NCBI GenBank assembly: GCA_017467275.1
Contig: JAFTSN010000015.1
Coordinates: 1 to 54,179, forward strand
Reading direction: 5' to 3'
Source: Clostridia bacterium
GTDB taxonomy: Bacteria; Bacillota; Clostridia; Christensenellales; Borkfalkiaceae
Length of the DNA: 54,179 nt
A program made the position numbers and the translations under genes. The notes below the pieces were generated by a model. The model made no database searches. It had not been told where the DNA came from and was given only the letters and a program-made list of their open reading frames with translations. Positions 33,882 through 42,923 of this stretch are shown here, piece after piece. How positions within the stretch are numbered: the first letter of the stretch is position 1; each line of letters starts with the position of its first letter.

Positions 33882-34755
33882 ATTTTACCCACCATTTCTG
33901 TGCCATAAAATTGATTATCACAAACACCGTCAGTACAAGCCCGTAGACGATTCCGAGCGCCGAAGCATACCCGAACTGATAACCGTATTCGCCCGTATAA
34001 AGATAAATATACCAAACGGGAACGATGGTCGTCTCTGAAAAGACACCGCCTGAAATCACGTTAAAATTGGTAAACTCCTGCAAGACGCCCGTCATACCCG
34101 TGATAAACAAATAGAACGTAATGGGCGAGATGGAAGGGAACGTGATACGGAAAAATATCTGCCACCAACCCGCTCCGTCAAGCCGCGCCGCCTCGTAAAG
34201 AGAAGAAGAAATATTTCTTAAAGTCGGCGTGAACAGCAAAATACGTCCGCCGAGCCCGCCCCAAAGTGCGATCGTAACCATCGACCCGATAAAATGATCT
34301 TTATCGAGAAAAAGAGGCGCTTTCCAACCCATTTTCGTGAAAAACGAGTCCAAAAGCCCATAATAAGGCGCATACATCCACTTCCAAATAAACATGACCG
34401 CAACGGAACTGCAAACCATGGGAATAAAGTAAATGAGACGGTAGGTCTTCATCCCCTTTAAATCCTGATTCATCACAACCGATAAGATTAAAGAGACAAA
34501 GATCGTTACGGGCACGCTGAGCGAGTACAGTAAAATATTTTTAAAGCTCTTCCAAAATACTGCGTCCTTAAAGACGTTTGCATAATTCGCAAAGCCCACA
34601 AATTCGGGCTTGTGAAAGAGGTCGTAATCGGAAAACGAATACACGACGGCACTCACGAGCGGGTATAAAAGGAAAAGTATAAGCCCGATAATGAGCGGCG
34701 CGACAAATGCATACCCCCAACAATATTCCTTTAAATTTCTCGTCTTTAATTTCAT
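33874..34755 (-). CDS. ABC sugar transporter permease (MalF/AraP type)
   Basis: 293 residues, six membrane helices starting YAFVAPLIIGLILFLLYPLV. The EAA loop is YEAARLDGAGWWQIFFRITF. The following permease overlaps its end, and the binding protein gene lies 8 bases upstream, giving the usual SBP-permease-permease order of CUT1 importers. No ATPase gene is in the locus. Confidence 0.93.
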   Translation of the reverse strand: MKLKTRNLKEYCWGYAFVAPLIIGLILFLLYPLVSAVVYSFSDYDLFHKPEFVGFANYANVFKDAVFWKSFKNILLYSLSVPVTIFVSLILSVVMNQDLKGMKTYRLIYFIPMVCSSVAVMFIWKWMYAPYYGLLDSFFTKMGWKAPLFLDKDHFIGSMVTIALWGGLGGRILLFTPTLRNISSSLYEAARLDGAGWWQIFFRITFPSISPITFYLFITGMTGVLQEFTNFNVISGGVFSETTIVPVWYIYLYTGEYGYQFGYASALGIVYGLVLTVFVIINFMAQKWWVKYD

Positions 34756-34763
34756 GACCTTAT

Positions 34764-36161
34764 TTATCTCAAAAATCCGTTGTTGAGTTTATTTTTCACT
34801 TCTTCAAGGTACTTATCCACCGACCAACGTTCGCTTGCATCAAGCGCATACAAATTCGCGGCAAGCGCGTTATAGCCCTCTTTAAGCCATCTCTGCGAAG
34901 GAATATACGTGTGCGTTCCCGCAGGCTGTCCCTTTGCCGACTCAATAAAGACCTCATAGTTTTGCGGTCCAAGCGCCTTTTCTCTTTCCAAAACGTTTTC
35001 GTCGTAAGCCACGCTCTCGTAAATAGGAACAGAGAACCCGCTCGCCGCCAACAACGCCTGCCCTTCAGGCGAGCCGAAATATTCAATCACCTTCCAAGCC
35101 GCTTCTTTATTTTTACTGCCGTTGAACATCGCATACCCTACCGAACCGGACCAGTAATTCTTTTTCATATTCTCTCCCTCGAAGGCAGGAACGTAAGCAA
35201 TATCCCAATTAAAATCGAGCGTTCGGAGATTGGAAACCTCCCATCTGCCACCCACGATCGTTGCCGCTTTTTCCGCGCAGAACATATCCATACCCGAAAG
35301 ACCGCCGCTCACTGCGCCGTCGGGAATGAATTTATCCTCACAAACCGCTTTTTGCAAGAAGGTGTAAGCCTTTTTTAAAGCGTTGATATCCGCCTCCTCG
35401 GTGGGGAACGCCGTCCTATCGTCGTTGAGATAGTCACCGCCCGCGCTCCAAACGAGCCCCTCACTGGTCATGCTGGCAAGCCCGTAAATACTTGTCTTGC
35501 CGTTTTCCGTCTTAGTCAGCGACTTCCACATTTTCGTTGCTTCTTCGATCGTCATGATCCTGTCGGAGGGCGGCAGCTCCACACCCATACGCGTGAATAT
35601 ATCCTTATTATAATAAAGAACCATAGGACCGATATCTTTCGGGAAACACAAAAGGGTGTTTTGCTCGCCGAAATAATAGCGCTCAAGCGCGCCGTCCAGC
35701 ATATCGTTTTCAATAAGCTCGCTCGTCAAAATGGTGCTCGTCGAAAGGAAGGGGGTGAGATTCTGCATCTTTCCACCTTCCGCCCAAATACGGAACTCCC
35801 CGTCGGCAACCATAAATACGTCGTGCAGTTTTCCGCTGGCGATCGTCTTAGCATAGGTCTCCGAATAGTTGGAAATAATATCCAGCTCCACCTTGATCGT
35901 CGGATAACGTTTATGAAATCCCTCCAAAACGAGCTCCGTGGTCGCTTTCTCCATAGGCCCTGCGCTATCCCAATGGGACATGGTAACCGTGCAAGGCTCC
36001 CCCGTATATACGTATTGCGAAGCGTCGTATTCCGCAAGCACGTCGTCCACAGAGAACTCAAAGCTTATCTTTTTTTCTTTCTTTCCGCAAGCGGAAAACC
36101 CAACCGAAGAAATTGCCGTAAGCGCTGCAAAAACCAACGCCAACTTTTTCATCCTTTTCAT
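34764..36161 (-). CDS. Extracellular sugar-binding lipoprotein of the ABC importer
   Basis: 465 residues with signal peptide and lipobox F-S-A-C (Cys25). Family 1 solute-binding features: VTMSHWDSAGPMEKATTELV, FHKRYPTIKVELDIISNYSE, LCFPKDIGPMVLYYNKDIFT and AAWKVIEYFGSPEGQALLAA. The ribosome site GGAGGAG is strong. It lies 21 bases after abfA. Expected cargo is arabinose-containing oligosaccharides, because the intracellular GH51 enzyme is encoded immediately upstream. Confidence 0.92.
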   Translation of the reverse strand: MKRMKKLALVFAALTAISSVGFSACGKKEKKISFEFSVDDVLAEYDASQYVYTGEPCTVTMSHWDSAGPMEKATTELVLEGFHKRYPTIKVELDIISNYSETYAKTIASGKLHDVFMVADGEFRIWAEGGKMQNLTPFLSTSTILTSELIENDMLDGALERYYFGEQNTLLCFPKDIGPMVLYYNKDIFTRMGVELPPSDRIMTIEEATKMWKSLTKTENGKTSIYGLASMTSEGLVWSAGGDYLNDDRTAFPTEEADINALKKAYTFLQKAVCEDKFIPDGAVSGGLSGMDMFCAEKAATIVGGRWEVSNLRTLDFNWDIAYVPAFEGENMKKNYWSGSVGYAMFNGSKNKEAAWKVIEYFGSPEGQALLAASGFSVPIYESVAYDENVLEREKALGPQNYEVFIESAKGQPAGTHTYIPSQRWLKEGYNALAANLYALDASERWSVDKYLEEVKNKLNNGFLR

Positions 36162-36182
36162 AAAAATCTCCTCCCGTATCTT

Positions 36183-37694
36183 TTATTGTTTTTTCTCTTT
36201 AAACCGTAAAACGGCAAAGGAGAGCTTGGGCATCGTGAACGAGAACGATCCGTTCGCCGTTTCCTTTGCCTTTTCCCCTTGCACCATTTTCACGTTCTCG
36301 CGCGCGTCAAAATCATTGATATCGAATTTATCCTTATAATCGAGGACGAGCGTTTCCACCGCCTCTAAATTGCCGAATCCGTGGAAATCCATCTCCGTGA
36401 CTTCCGATTTTTCTTCTCGGTTGTTTACAAGGAACACCGAAAGCTCTCCCGTTTCGTCATCGTAAGCGGTCGCGGAATAAAGATAGGGCGCGCTCCCCCA
36501 AACGGAAGAATACTCCTCCGAATCCACAAGCGTGCGCATTGCTTCCCCTTTCGCATATTTCGAGCCGAGACTGAAAGGATAGAAGATTGTCTGCTTGATA
36601 GCCTCTTTGTCCTGTTCAACAAAAATGGGCGCGATAACGTTCACTAGCTGTGCAAGACACGCCACCTTTACGCAATCTGCATTATTAATAAGCGTGAGCA
36701 TGAGCGAGGAGAACACGACGGCGTCAAGCGCCGTGTAACGGTTTTCCAATCTTCTTGCTCCCACCGACCATTTATCCGTTTGACAGTCTCCCTGATTCGT
36801 GTGCCAGACGTTCCATTCGTCCACCGAAATATAGACCTGCTTTTTGCTTCTGCGATAAGTCTTTACGTACTCGATCGTTGCTTTTCCCGTCTTAATAAAC
36901 GCGTCAAAATCAACAAACGACGCCAAAAAGTCGCTCACGCGCGTTTTATCCCAGTTGGGGAATTCGTAATATTTATGCAAAGAAAGATATTCAATATCGT
37001 TATACGTATGCTCCAAAACAATTCTGTCCCACTCGGGATAGGTCGGCATCGCCGATCCAGAGGACCCGCAAACGGTAAGTTTCAAGGACGGATCGACCCA
37101 CTTCATGATTTTTGCCGTCTCGTGAGCAATACGGCCGTATTCCTCTGCTTTTTTCGTACAGATTTGCCAATCGCCGTCCATCTCGTTCCCTACGCACCAA
37201 TACTCGATCGAAAACGGCTCCTTTGCCCCGTTTTCAGCACGCTTATCAGACCAATAAGTCCCCGACGGATGATTGCAATATTCCACGTATTCTCCTGCCT
37301 CGCGGGGCGTTCCCGTCCCCATATTGACGCCGAGCATGATTTCCACTCCCGCCTCTTTCGCCCACTCCGAAAACTCGTGTATACCGATCGTATTCGGCTC
37401 GGTTTGGAACCATGCAAGGTCAAGACGGGCTTTTCTCTCCTCTTTCGGTCCGATCGCGTCCTTCCAATCATATCCCGATAAAAAGTTCCCGCCGGGGTAA
37501 CGAATCACGCCCACGCCCAATTCTTTCACCAGCGCAACGACGTCTTTTCTGAACCCTTTTTCATCTGAATATTTACTTTGCGGATCGTAAATACCCCCAT
37601 AGATAGAACGCCCCATATGCTCAACAAACGTACCGAATAAAGTCTTTTCGATTTTACCGATTCTGTAATTTTTGTGAATGTCGATTTTAGCCAT
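36183..37694 (-). CDS. abfA: Alpha-L-arabinofuranosidase, GH51
   Basis: Removes terminal alpha-L-arabinofuranosyl residues from oligosaccharides. The 503 residues match GH51 throughout: GTFVEHMGRSIYGGIYDP, GVGVIRYPGGNFLSGYDW, FSIEYWCVGNEMDG with the acid/base Glu171, and YISVDEWNVW with the nucleophile Glu293. No signal peptide, so cytoplasmic; this fits uptake of oligosaccharides by the adjacent ABC importer. It is the first gene of the operon abfA-SBP-permease-permease-lipoprotein-surface protein. An AAAGGAGC ribosome site precedes the ATG. Promoter and operator-like site lie upstream. Arabinose isomerase and kinase genes are not in the window. Confidence 0.97.
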   Translation of the reverse strand: MAKIDIHKNYRIGKIEKTLFGTFVEHMGRSIYGGIYDPQSKYSDEKGFRKDVVALVKELGVGVIRYPGGNFLSGYDWKDAIGPKEERKARLDLAWFQTEPNTIGIHEFSEWAKEAGVEIMLGVNMGTGTPREAGEYVEYCNHPSGTYWSDKRAENGAKEPFSIEYWCVGNEMDGDWQICTKKAEEYGRIAHETAKIMKWVDPSLKLTVCGSSGSAMPTYPEWDRIVLEHTYNDIEYLSLHKYYEFPNWDKTRVSDFLASFVDFDAFIKTGKATIEYVKTYRRSKKQVYISVDEWNVWHTNQGDCQTDKWSVGARRLENRYTALDAVVFSSLMLTLINNADCVKVACLAQLVNVIAPIFVEQDKEAIKQTIFYPFSLGSKYAKGEAMRTLVDSEEYSSVWGSAPYLYSATAYDDETGELSVFLVNNREEKSEVTEMDFHGFGNLEAVETLVLDYKDKFDINDFDARENVKMVQGEKAKETANGSFSFTMPKLSFAVLRFKEKKQ

Positions 37695-37719
37695 AAAAAA
37701 GCTCCTTTGTTTAATAGCA

Positions 37720-37738
37720 TTTTACTTTTTGGTAAAAC
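37720..37738 (-). promoter_or_regulatory. Operator-like site (arabinose-locus regulator), copy B
   Basis: TTTTACTTTTTGGTAAAAC: arms TTTTAC and GTAAAA around a T-rich centre. It lies in the abf operon leader, about 20 bases after the expected transcription start, where a bound protein would block elongation or initiation. 17 of 19 bases match the site at 26662-26680. Confidence 0.65.
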
Positions 37739-37760
37739 AGTTTATTTTTTAGTTAAATAT

Positions 37761-37789
37761 ATGATATCATATGAAAATGATTTTGTCAA
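37761..37789 (-). promoter_or_regulatory. Promoter of the abf operon
   Basis: Minus strand TTGACA (37784-37789), 17-base spacer, TATCAT (37761-37766). Confidence 0.8.
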
Positions 37790-37896
37790 GGGGGTTTTGA
37801 AAAATTTTTTTAATTTTTGCAAAAAAAGACGGAGTCTCTCCGTCGCACACATTTAACACGTAGAAAAAAATTAAGTCCTTTTTTTATGTTTATCTA

Positions 37897-37925
37897 TTGA
37901 CAAGGCAACAAACGTATGCTATAAT
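37897..37925 (+). promoter_or_regulatory. Promoter of the Cys-rich protein and lgt
   Basis: TTGACA (37897-37902), 17-base spacer, TATAAT (37920-37925): full consensus, 28 bases before the start codon. Confidence 0.9.
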
Positions 37926-37953
37926 TCTTTTATTAACAAAAGGAGAAAAGGGT

Positions 37954-38655
37954 ATGAAGCGTTCATTGGTCTTGAGTCTTTTATTCACGGCAATCGGCGC
38001 GGCAACGCTACTCGGCAACACGGGCGGCGCGGGCGCAAGCTGTGACGGTGCCGCATGCGGAAGCTGTATCGACAACTGCGTTTATAGCTGTGAAGCACAA
38101 AATTGCAGCACGGATAGTTGCAACGTTAATAACTGCCAACAAAACTGCTCCATTGATTGCGGCGATTGCTTATCGTCGTGCGTCGAGAGCTGTCTTGCTT
38201 ATTGTACGTCCCAAGAATGTGCCGACACCTGCGGGCGCTTTTGCACCGAGTTTTGCTCACAGACCTGCTCAAGCGCGGGCAATAGCAGCGAAAATAATGC
38301 AAGCGGCGGCGTGTCCTGTAGCGGTCCCACGGTTGCGTCCGAGCGCGATCTCGTTGAAAACGAAGATTATTCCGACCTTGCGCTCACTTTCATTCGCTCT
38401 TATCAAGAGGGATCGCGCCACTACGTTGAGTTCAGCTTCTCCGTGAATATGCTCCGTTCTTTCTCCGAGCTGAAGCTTATCATCGACATCTACGACGCCG
38501 AAGGCAACCGCCAAGGCGTCCGCACGCTCGAAAAAACCAACGACGTCAATTATTTCAGCGGTAGCACTTACGGAATCGCCATTGGCCTTTCCGTCCCTTA
38601 CGAGGATTCCTTCTACTATCAAATAAGATTTTTCCGCGGCGTTCCCCAAAATTAA
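37954..38655 (+). CDS. Secreted cysteine-rich protein with a C(x3-4)C ladder (233 aa)
   Basis: Start at 37954, supported by AGGAG. A signal peptide (MKRSLVLSLLFTAIGAATLL...) is followed by residues 30-105 with 19 Cys, spaced mostly every fourth or fifth residue (for example CIDNCVYSCEAQNC, CLSSCVESCLAYC), plus Cys122. Such spacing puts Cys on one face of a helix or builds a ladder of disulfides or metal sites. Residues ~130-233 have no Cys and look like one beta sandwich (DLALTFIRSYQEGSRHYVEF, SELKLIIDIYDAEGN). The strong promoter suggests abundance. Lgt follows 20 bases downstream, but this protein has no clear lipobox. I do not recognise a family; metal binding or a cross-linked surface layer component are possibilities. 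Confidence 0.8.
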   Translation: MKRSLVLSLLFTAIGAATLLGNTGGAGASCDGAACGSCIDNCVYSCEAQNCSTDSCNVNNCQQNCSIDCGDCLSSCVESCLAYCTSQECADTCGRFCTEFCSQTCSSAGNSSENNASGGVSCSGPTVASERDLVENEDYSDLALTFIRSYQEGSRHYVEFSFSVNMLRSFSELKLIIDIYDAEGNRQGVRTLEKTNDVNYFSGSTYGIAIGLSVPYEDSFYYQIRFFRGVPQN

Positions 38656-38675
38656 ACGGCGTTCAGGAGTAAAAA

Positions 38676-39623
38676 TTGCTTCCCCATATTCATTTTTTCG
38701 GCTTTCATATACCCATGTACTCATTGATGATCTTCATAGGCGTAATTGCCTATGCGCTCGTCACAATTTGGCTTGTGGAAAAACGGGAGAAAACGAAACG
38801 AGACGAGGTTACCCAACTTTTGGTCGTATCCGCGGCGGGCTTTGCCGTTCTCGGCTTGAGCGCCTATCTGTTCAACGCCCTCTTTCATTCCATCGAGGAA
38901 AGACGGCTCGTGTTCGGCGGGATCACGTGGCTGGGCGGTGTGATCGGCGGTTTCCCCGCTATGGTCCTACTCATCCATAAATACTGCCCCCGATTCAAGG
39001 GCAACGCCCTCAAGTATTTCGATTTACTAATCCCTGGAATCGTGCTCGCGCACGGCTTCGGGCGGCTCGGCTGTTTTTTCGGCGGCTGCTGCTTCGGCGC
39101 ACAAACGGACAGCTTCCTCGGCGTTATCTTCCCCGAAGGGAGCCTTGCGGCATTGAAATATCCCGCCCCCGACGGACGCAGTTTGCCCGTCTATCCAACC
39201 CAGCTTTTTGAATCGGCGTTTGAGTTTTTGCTCTTTGGCGCCATGATTATTTTCTATAAAAAACTCCGCGGACATTTTCTGGAAACCTACGCTTTTGCCT
39301 ACGGCGCTTTCCGTTTCGCGCTCGAATTTATGCGCGGGGACGATCGCGGCGCAACCATTCTGTTTTTAACGCCGTCGCAATGGATGAGCATCGTCTTGAT
39401 TACCGCAGGCGTTTTATTGATTCTCTATTCAAGGGGAATCATCTTTAAAAAGCTACAAGAAAAAACAGCGCTTTGGCGCGAGGAGGCCAAAGCTTACGTT
39501 CCCCCGAGGAGAACGAGTCGGGATATAAAAATTTTAAGGGAATTGAAAGAGCTTAAAGACGAAGGCGTTATCACCGAGGAAGAATTTGAAGCGAAAAAGC
39601 AAGAAATTCTGGCAAGGCTCTAG
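38676..39623 (+). CDS. lgt: Prolipoprotein diacylglyceryl transferase with C-terminal SHOCT domain
   Basis: Transfers diacylglycerol to the lipobox Cys of prelipoproteins in the membrane. The 315 residues carry Lgt motifs: PMYSLMIFIGVIAYAL, GGITWLGGVIGG, the signature HGFGRLGCFFGGCCFG, and the later YPTQLFESAFEF and RFALEFMRGDDRG. After the last membrane helix a ~45-residue basic linker leads to a SHOCT motif at ~286-315 (LRELKELKDEGVITEEEFEA), a small oligomerisation module not part of typical Lgt. Translation starts at TTG with AGGAG 7 bases upstream. Its substrates would include the many lipoproteins in this window. Confidence 0.94.
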   Translation: MLPHIHFFGFHIPMYSLMIFIGVIAYALVTIWLVEKREKTKRDEVTQLLVVSAAGFAVLGLSAYLFNALFHSIEERRLVFGGITWLGGVIGGFPAMVLLIHKYCPRFKGNALKYFDLLIPGIVLAHGFGRLGCFFGGCCFGAQTDSFLGVIFPEGSLAALKYPAPDGRSLPVYPTQLFESAFEFLLFGAMIIFYKKLRGHFLETYAFAYGAFRFALEFMRGDDRGATILFLTPSQWMSIVLITAGVLLILYSRGIIFKKLQEKTALWREEAKAYVPPRRTSRDIKILRELKELKDEGVITEEEFEAKKQEILARL

Positions 39624-39652
39624 AAAAAACCAACGAACCCGCATATAAAAAA

Positions 39653-39687
39653 TAAGCCCGCCGCTTTTAAAAAGCGACGGGTTTTCC
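39653..39687. terminator. Bidirectional terminator between lgt and engB
   Basis: Stem AAGCCCGcCGCTTTT / AAGCGaCGGGTTTT, T-rich on both strands (TTATTTTTTA on the minus side), between convergent genes. Confidence 0.8.
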
Positions 39688-40362
39688 TTATTCTGCGTCC
39701 TCTATATCCTCTTCCGATGACTCCTCCCTCTCCTTGGAAAGGGCGATCACGTCCGCGATTTTTTGCAGGACGTCGTTTTTACCGAAGCCCGTTTCCGAGC
39801 TAGTTGCAATCAAATTGCCCTCCCCGAGGCTCAAGCCCGCGGCGATTGCCTTTTTGTGCTCCTTAATCTTCATTTTCGAGAGCTTGTCCGCTTTGGTCAA
39901 AACGACGGTGAACGGCAGAATGTGATAATTCAAAAACTCCAGCATCTGCAAGTCCTCCGCCGTGGGATCGTGGCGGGAGTCCACGAGAATAAAGACGTGC
40001 GCAATCCGCTCCTTCTTCTTAAAAAATGCGTCGAGCGTTTTCGCCCACTTCTCCTTTTCCGTTTTTGCAACCTTTGCAAACCCGTAACCGGGAAGATCGG
40101 CAAGTACGAATTCCCCAAAGTCAAAGTAGTTCACAAGCCGTGTTCTACCTGGTGCGGAGCTCGTTTTTGCGAGCTTTTTTCGATTTGCCAGCATATTGAT
40201 AAAGGAGCTTTTTCCGACGTTGGATTTCCCGCACACGGCGATCGTCGGTTTATCTGTCTCGATAAACTGCTTCTCCGTTGCCGCGGACGTAATAAACGTC
40301 GCATTTTTAATGATCAGCGCGGGAGGTGCCGCCTGCGCATATTTATCGTCGTTTGCGTACAT
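39688..40362 (-). CDS. engB: Ribosome biogenesis GTP-binding protein EngB (YsxC)
   Basis: Essential GTPase in 50S assembly. 224 residues from the start at 40362 (AGGAGGG upstream; an in-frame Met 8 codons earlier lies upstream of that site). G1 GKSNVGKS at 45-52, G2 region SSAPGRTRLVNYF, G3 DLPGYGFAKV, G4 TKADKLS and G5-like ATSSETGFG. The acidic C-terminus (ESSEEDIEDAE) is extended. It follows lon, as in Bacillus and clostridia. Confidence 0.96.
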   Translation of the reverse strand: MYANDDKYAQAAPPALIIKNATFITSAATEKQFIETDKPTIAVCGKSNVGKSSFINMLANRKKLAKTSSAPGRTRLVNYFDFGEFVLADLPGYGFAKVAKTEKEKWAKTLDAFFKKKERIAHVFILVDSRHDPTAEDLQMLEFLNYHILPFTVVLTKADKLSKMKIKEHKKAIAAGLSLGEGNLIATSSETGFGKNDVLQKIADVIALSKEREESSEEDIEDAE

Positions 40363-40395
40363 GGTACCCTCCTTTCTCTTTCGCATTTTCTCGGC

Positions 40396-42831
40396 TTATC
40401 GACAACCGATACTCGCTCTCCCCCCGTCCGTAGGCGCAATCGCCGAAGGCAACGGCTTTATTTTTTTCTTCTTGGGCTCAGGCGAATTTCCCTGACTCTT
40501 TAACCCGCGAATGGCAAGGCGGAACACCTCGTCCGCATCGCTCACGGGGAAGAACTCGATTTCCTTTCTGACCTTTTCGGGCACTTCCTCAACGTCTCTT
40601 TCGTTGGCAAGCGGGATAATCACTTTTTTAATCCCTACACGACGCGCGGCAAGCGATTTTTCCTTTAATCCGCCAATCGGCAACACTTTCCCGCGCAGCG
40701 TGATCTCACCCGTCATGGCGATATCCTTACGGACGGCAAGTCCTGTGAGCGCGGACAAAATCGCCGTGGCGATCGTCACGCCCGCACTGGGTCCGTCCTT
40801 GGGCGTCGCCCCCTCGGGCACATGGATATGAATATCCGTCGTCTCGAACTTTTCGGAGTCGATGCCGTATTTGTCCGCATGGGCACGGATAAAAGTCATT
40901 GCGGCAAGCGCGGATTCCTTCATGACCTCGCCAAGCTTACCCGTCAGACGGATCTCGCCCTTCCCTTTCATCGTCGAAACCTCGACGGTCAAAGTCGTGC
41001 CGCCAACCGCCGTCCAAGCAAGTCCCGTCACCGCGCCGATCTCTTCCTTATCCCGAGGTTCGTCACGCTTGAAGCGGGGCGCGCCTAAAAGCGCCTCTGT
41101 CTTGGCTTTATCCACGCTCACCTTAGCCATGCCCTTATCGTCCGCGTATTTCACGGCGATCTTTCTGCAGACAGTGCCAACCGTGCGTTCAAGCGTTCTC
41201 ACGCCCGCTTCCATGGTGTACCCCTCAATGACCGCACGAATTCCCGAATCCGTGAACGAAGCATTTTTCGCCGTCAAACCGTTGGCGGCAAGCTGTTTGG
41301 GAATGAGATAGCGCTTGGCAATCTCCTTCTTTTCCTCAAGCGTATAGCCCGAAAGCTCGATAATCTCCATACGGTCGCGAAGCGGTCCGGGAATGGTGTC
41401 GAGGGTATTCGCCGTTGTGATAAACAGCACCTTACTCAAATCGTAGGGCACTTCCAAATAGCGATCGCGGAAAGTGGAGTTTTGCTCGGGATCAAGCACC
41501 TCCAACAGCGCGCTGGCTGGATCGCCGCGCATATCCGAAGATATTTTATCAATCTCGTCGAGCAGGAACACAGGATTAACGGAGCCCGCATTTTTCATAG
41601 CGTACAAAATGCGCCCCGGCATCGCGCCAATATAGGTACGTCTATGCCCGCGCACCTCCGCCTCGTCCTTGACGCCGCCGAGCGACATACGCACAAACTC
41701 GCGTCCGAGCGCCCGCGCAACCGAGCGTGCGATACTCGTTTTGCCCACACCGGGAGGACCGACAAGGCACAAAATGGGCGCCTTCATATTTCCCGTCAGT
41801 TTCAAAACAGCGAGATATTCCGTGATTCTTTCCTTGATTTTTTCAAGCCCGTAGTGATCGGCTTCAAGGACCTTAATGCAATCGGAAAGCTTTTCCGTGT
41901 CCTTTGTCTCCTCCGTCCACGGCAAATCCAAAATCCAATCCAGATAGCCCGTGATGACGGTGTATTCCGGCGAAGAGGATTGCATTTTCGAGAGACGGTC
42001 AAGCTCTTTTAAGCACTTTTCCTCAATTTTCTCAGGCAAGCCCTTCGCTTTGACTTTTTCGCGGTACTCGTCCTCCTCCTTGCCGTCGTCTCCGAGCTCG
42101 GAGTGAATCGCCTTAAGCTGTTCGCGAAGATAATATTCCTTTTGCGATTTATCGATATTTTTTCGGACCGCCGCGGAAATTTTCCGCTCCACCTTGGAAA
42201 TTTCAAGCTCGTCGTTCAAGCACCGTTCAAACATTCTGAAACGGACAATCAGTTCCTCCTCCTCGAGGATTTCCTGCTTGACCTCAAGACGCACCCGCAT
42301 GGCGGAAATGGTGGCGTCGATATACGCGTCGGGATCGGTGCACGCCTCCAAACGCGCAACGACGTCCTTCCCGATCTTGCCGTCCGAAGAGAGTACGTCG
42401 CGCACAAGCTCTTTCGCAGTGCGGAAATATGCCTCCTCCAAAACGGGGTCGCCTCGACGGGAAAGAATCTCGTCCGTAACAGCGTAAAAATACCCCGACT
42501 CAAACCCGATCGAACGGGCACGGGCGCGATATAATCCCTCGGCAAGCACCCGCACGGTGCCCCCCGCCAAAGGCGAGGTCTGTTTAATACGGGCAACCGT
42601 CCCCACCTTATAGATATCCTCTGCCTCGACTTCGTCCTTTTCGGTGTCCTTCTGCGTGCAGATAAAGATCAGCTTGTCCTCCGTCGCCTTGGCTCTTTCA
42701 ATCGCCTTCAAGGTCGCTTCACGCCCCGCGTCAAAGGTTATAAACGTGGACGGAAACGCCACCTTGCCCCGAAGCGGCACGACGGATAAGATATTTGTTC
42801 TTTTGTTTCTTTTTTCGATATAGTTTTCCAT
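40396..42831 (-). CDS. lon: ATP-dependent protease Lon
   Basis: 811 residues. The N-terminal substrate domain (LSVVPLRGKVAFPSTFITFD) leads through a coiled coil (YYLREQLKAIHSELGDD) to the AAA+ module with Walker A GPPGVGKTS and Walker B FLLDEIDKI. The C-terminal Ser-Lys protease has KDGPSAGVTIATAILSALTG (catalytic Ser) and GGLKEKSLAARRVGIKKVII (catalytic Lys). The last ~35 residues are a Lys/Pro-rich extension ending in Cys-Arg. No strong Shine-Dalgarno is seen. Last-but-one gene of the tig-clpP-clpX-lon-engB cluster. Confidence 0.97.
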   Translation of the reverse strand: MENYIEKRNKRTNILSVVPLRGKVAFPSTFITFDAGREATLKAIERAKATEDKLIFICTQKDTEKDEVEAEDIYKVGTVARIKQTSPLAGGTVRVLAEGLYRARARSIGFESGYFYAVTDEILSRRGDPVLEEAYFRTAKELVRDVLSSDGKIGKDVVARLEACTDPDAYIDATISAMRVRLEVKQEILEEEELIVRFRMFERCLNDELEISKVERKISAAVRKNIDKSQKEYYLREQLKAIHSELGDDGKEEDEYREKVKAKGLPEKIEEKCLKELDRLSKMQSSSPEYTVITGYLDWILDLPWTEETKDTEKLSDCIKVLEADHYGLEKIKERITEYLAVLKLTGNMKAPILCLVGPPGVGKTSIARSVARALGREFVRMSLGGVKDEAEVRGHRRTYIGAMPGRILYAMKNAGSVNPVFLLDEIDKISSDMRGDPASALLEVLDPEQNSTFRDRYLEVPYDLSKVLFITTANTLDTIPGPLRDRMEIIELSGYTLEEKKEIAKRYLIPKQLAANGLTAKNASFTDSGIRAVIEGYTMEAGVRTLERTVGTVCRKIAVKYADDKGMAKVSVDKAKTEALLGAPRFKRDEPRDKEEIGAVTGLAWTAVGGTTLTVEVSTMKGKGEIRLTGKLGEVMKESALAAMTFIRAHADKYGIDSEKFETTDIHIHVPEGATPKDGPSAGVTIATAILSALTGLAVRKDIAMTGEITLRGKVLPIGGLKEKSLAARRVGIKKVIIPLANERDVEEVPEKVRKEIEFFPVSDADEVFRLAIRGLKSQGNSPEPKKKKIKPLPSAIAPTDGGRASIGCR

Positions 42832-42892
42832 ATAATTATTTCTAACCCGTAAAACGCTCTTTTAAACAGTTTTTCGCGGTTATTGAATATTT

Positions 42893-42919
42893 ACGGCGCG
42901 GAAATTATTTCCGCGCCGC
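42893..42919 (-). terminator. GC-rich hairpin after clpX
   Basis: Perfect 11-bp inverted repeat CGGCGCGGAAA / TTTCCGCGCCG just after the clpX stop. It lacks a T-run, so it is more likely an mRNA-stability or attenuating element than a full terminator. Confidence 0.5.
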
Positions 42920-42923
42920 TTCT

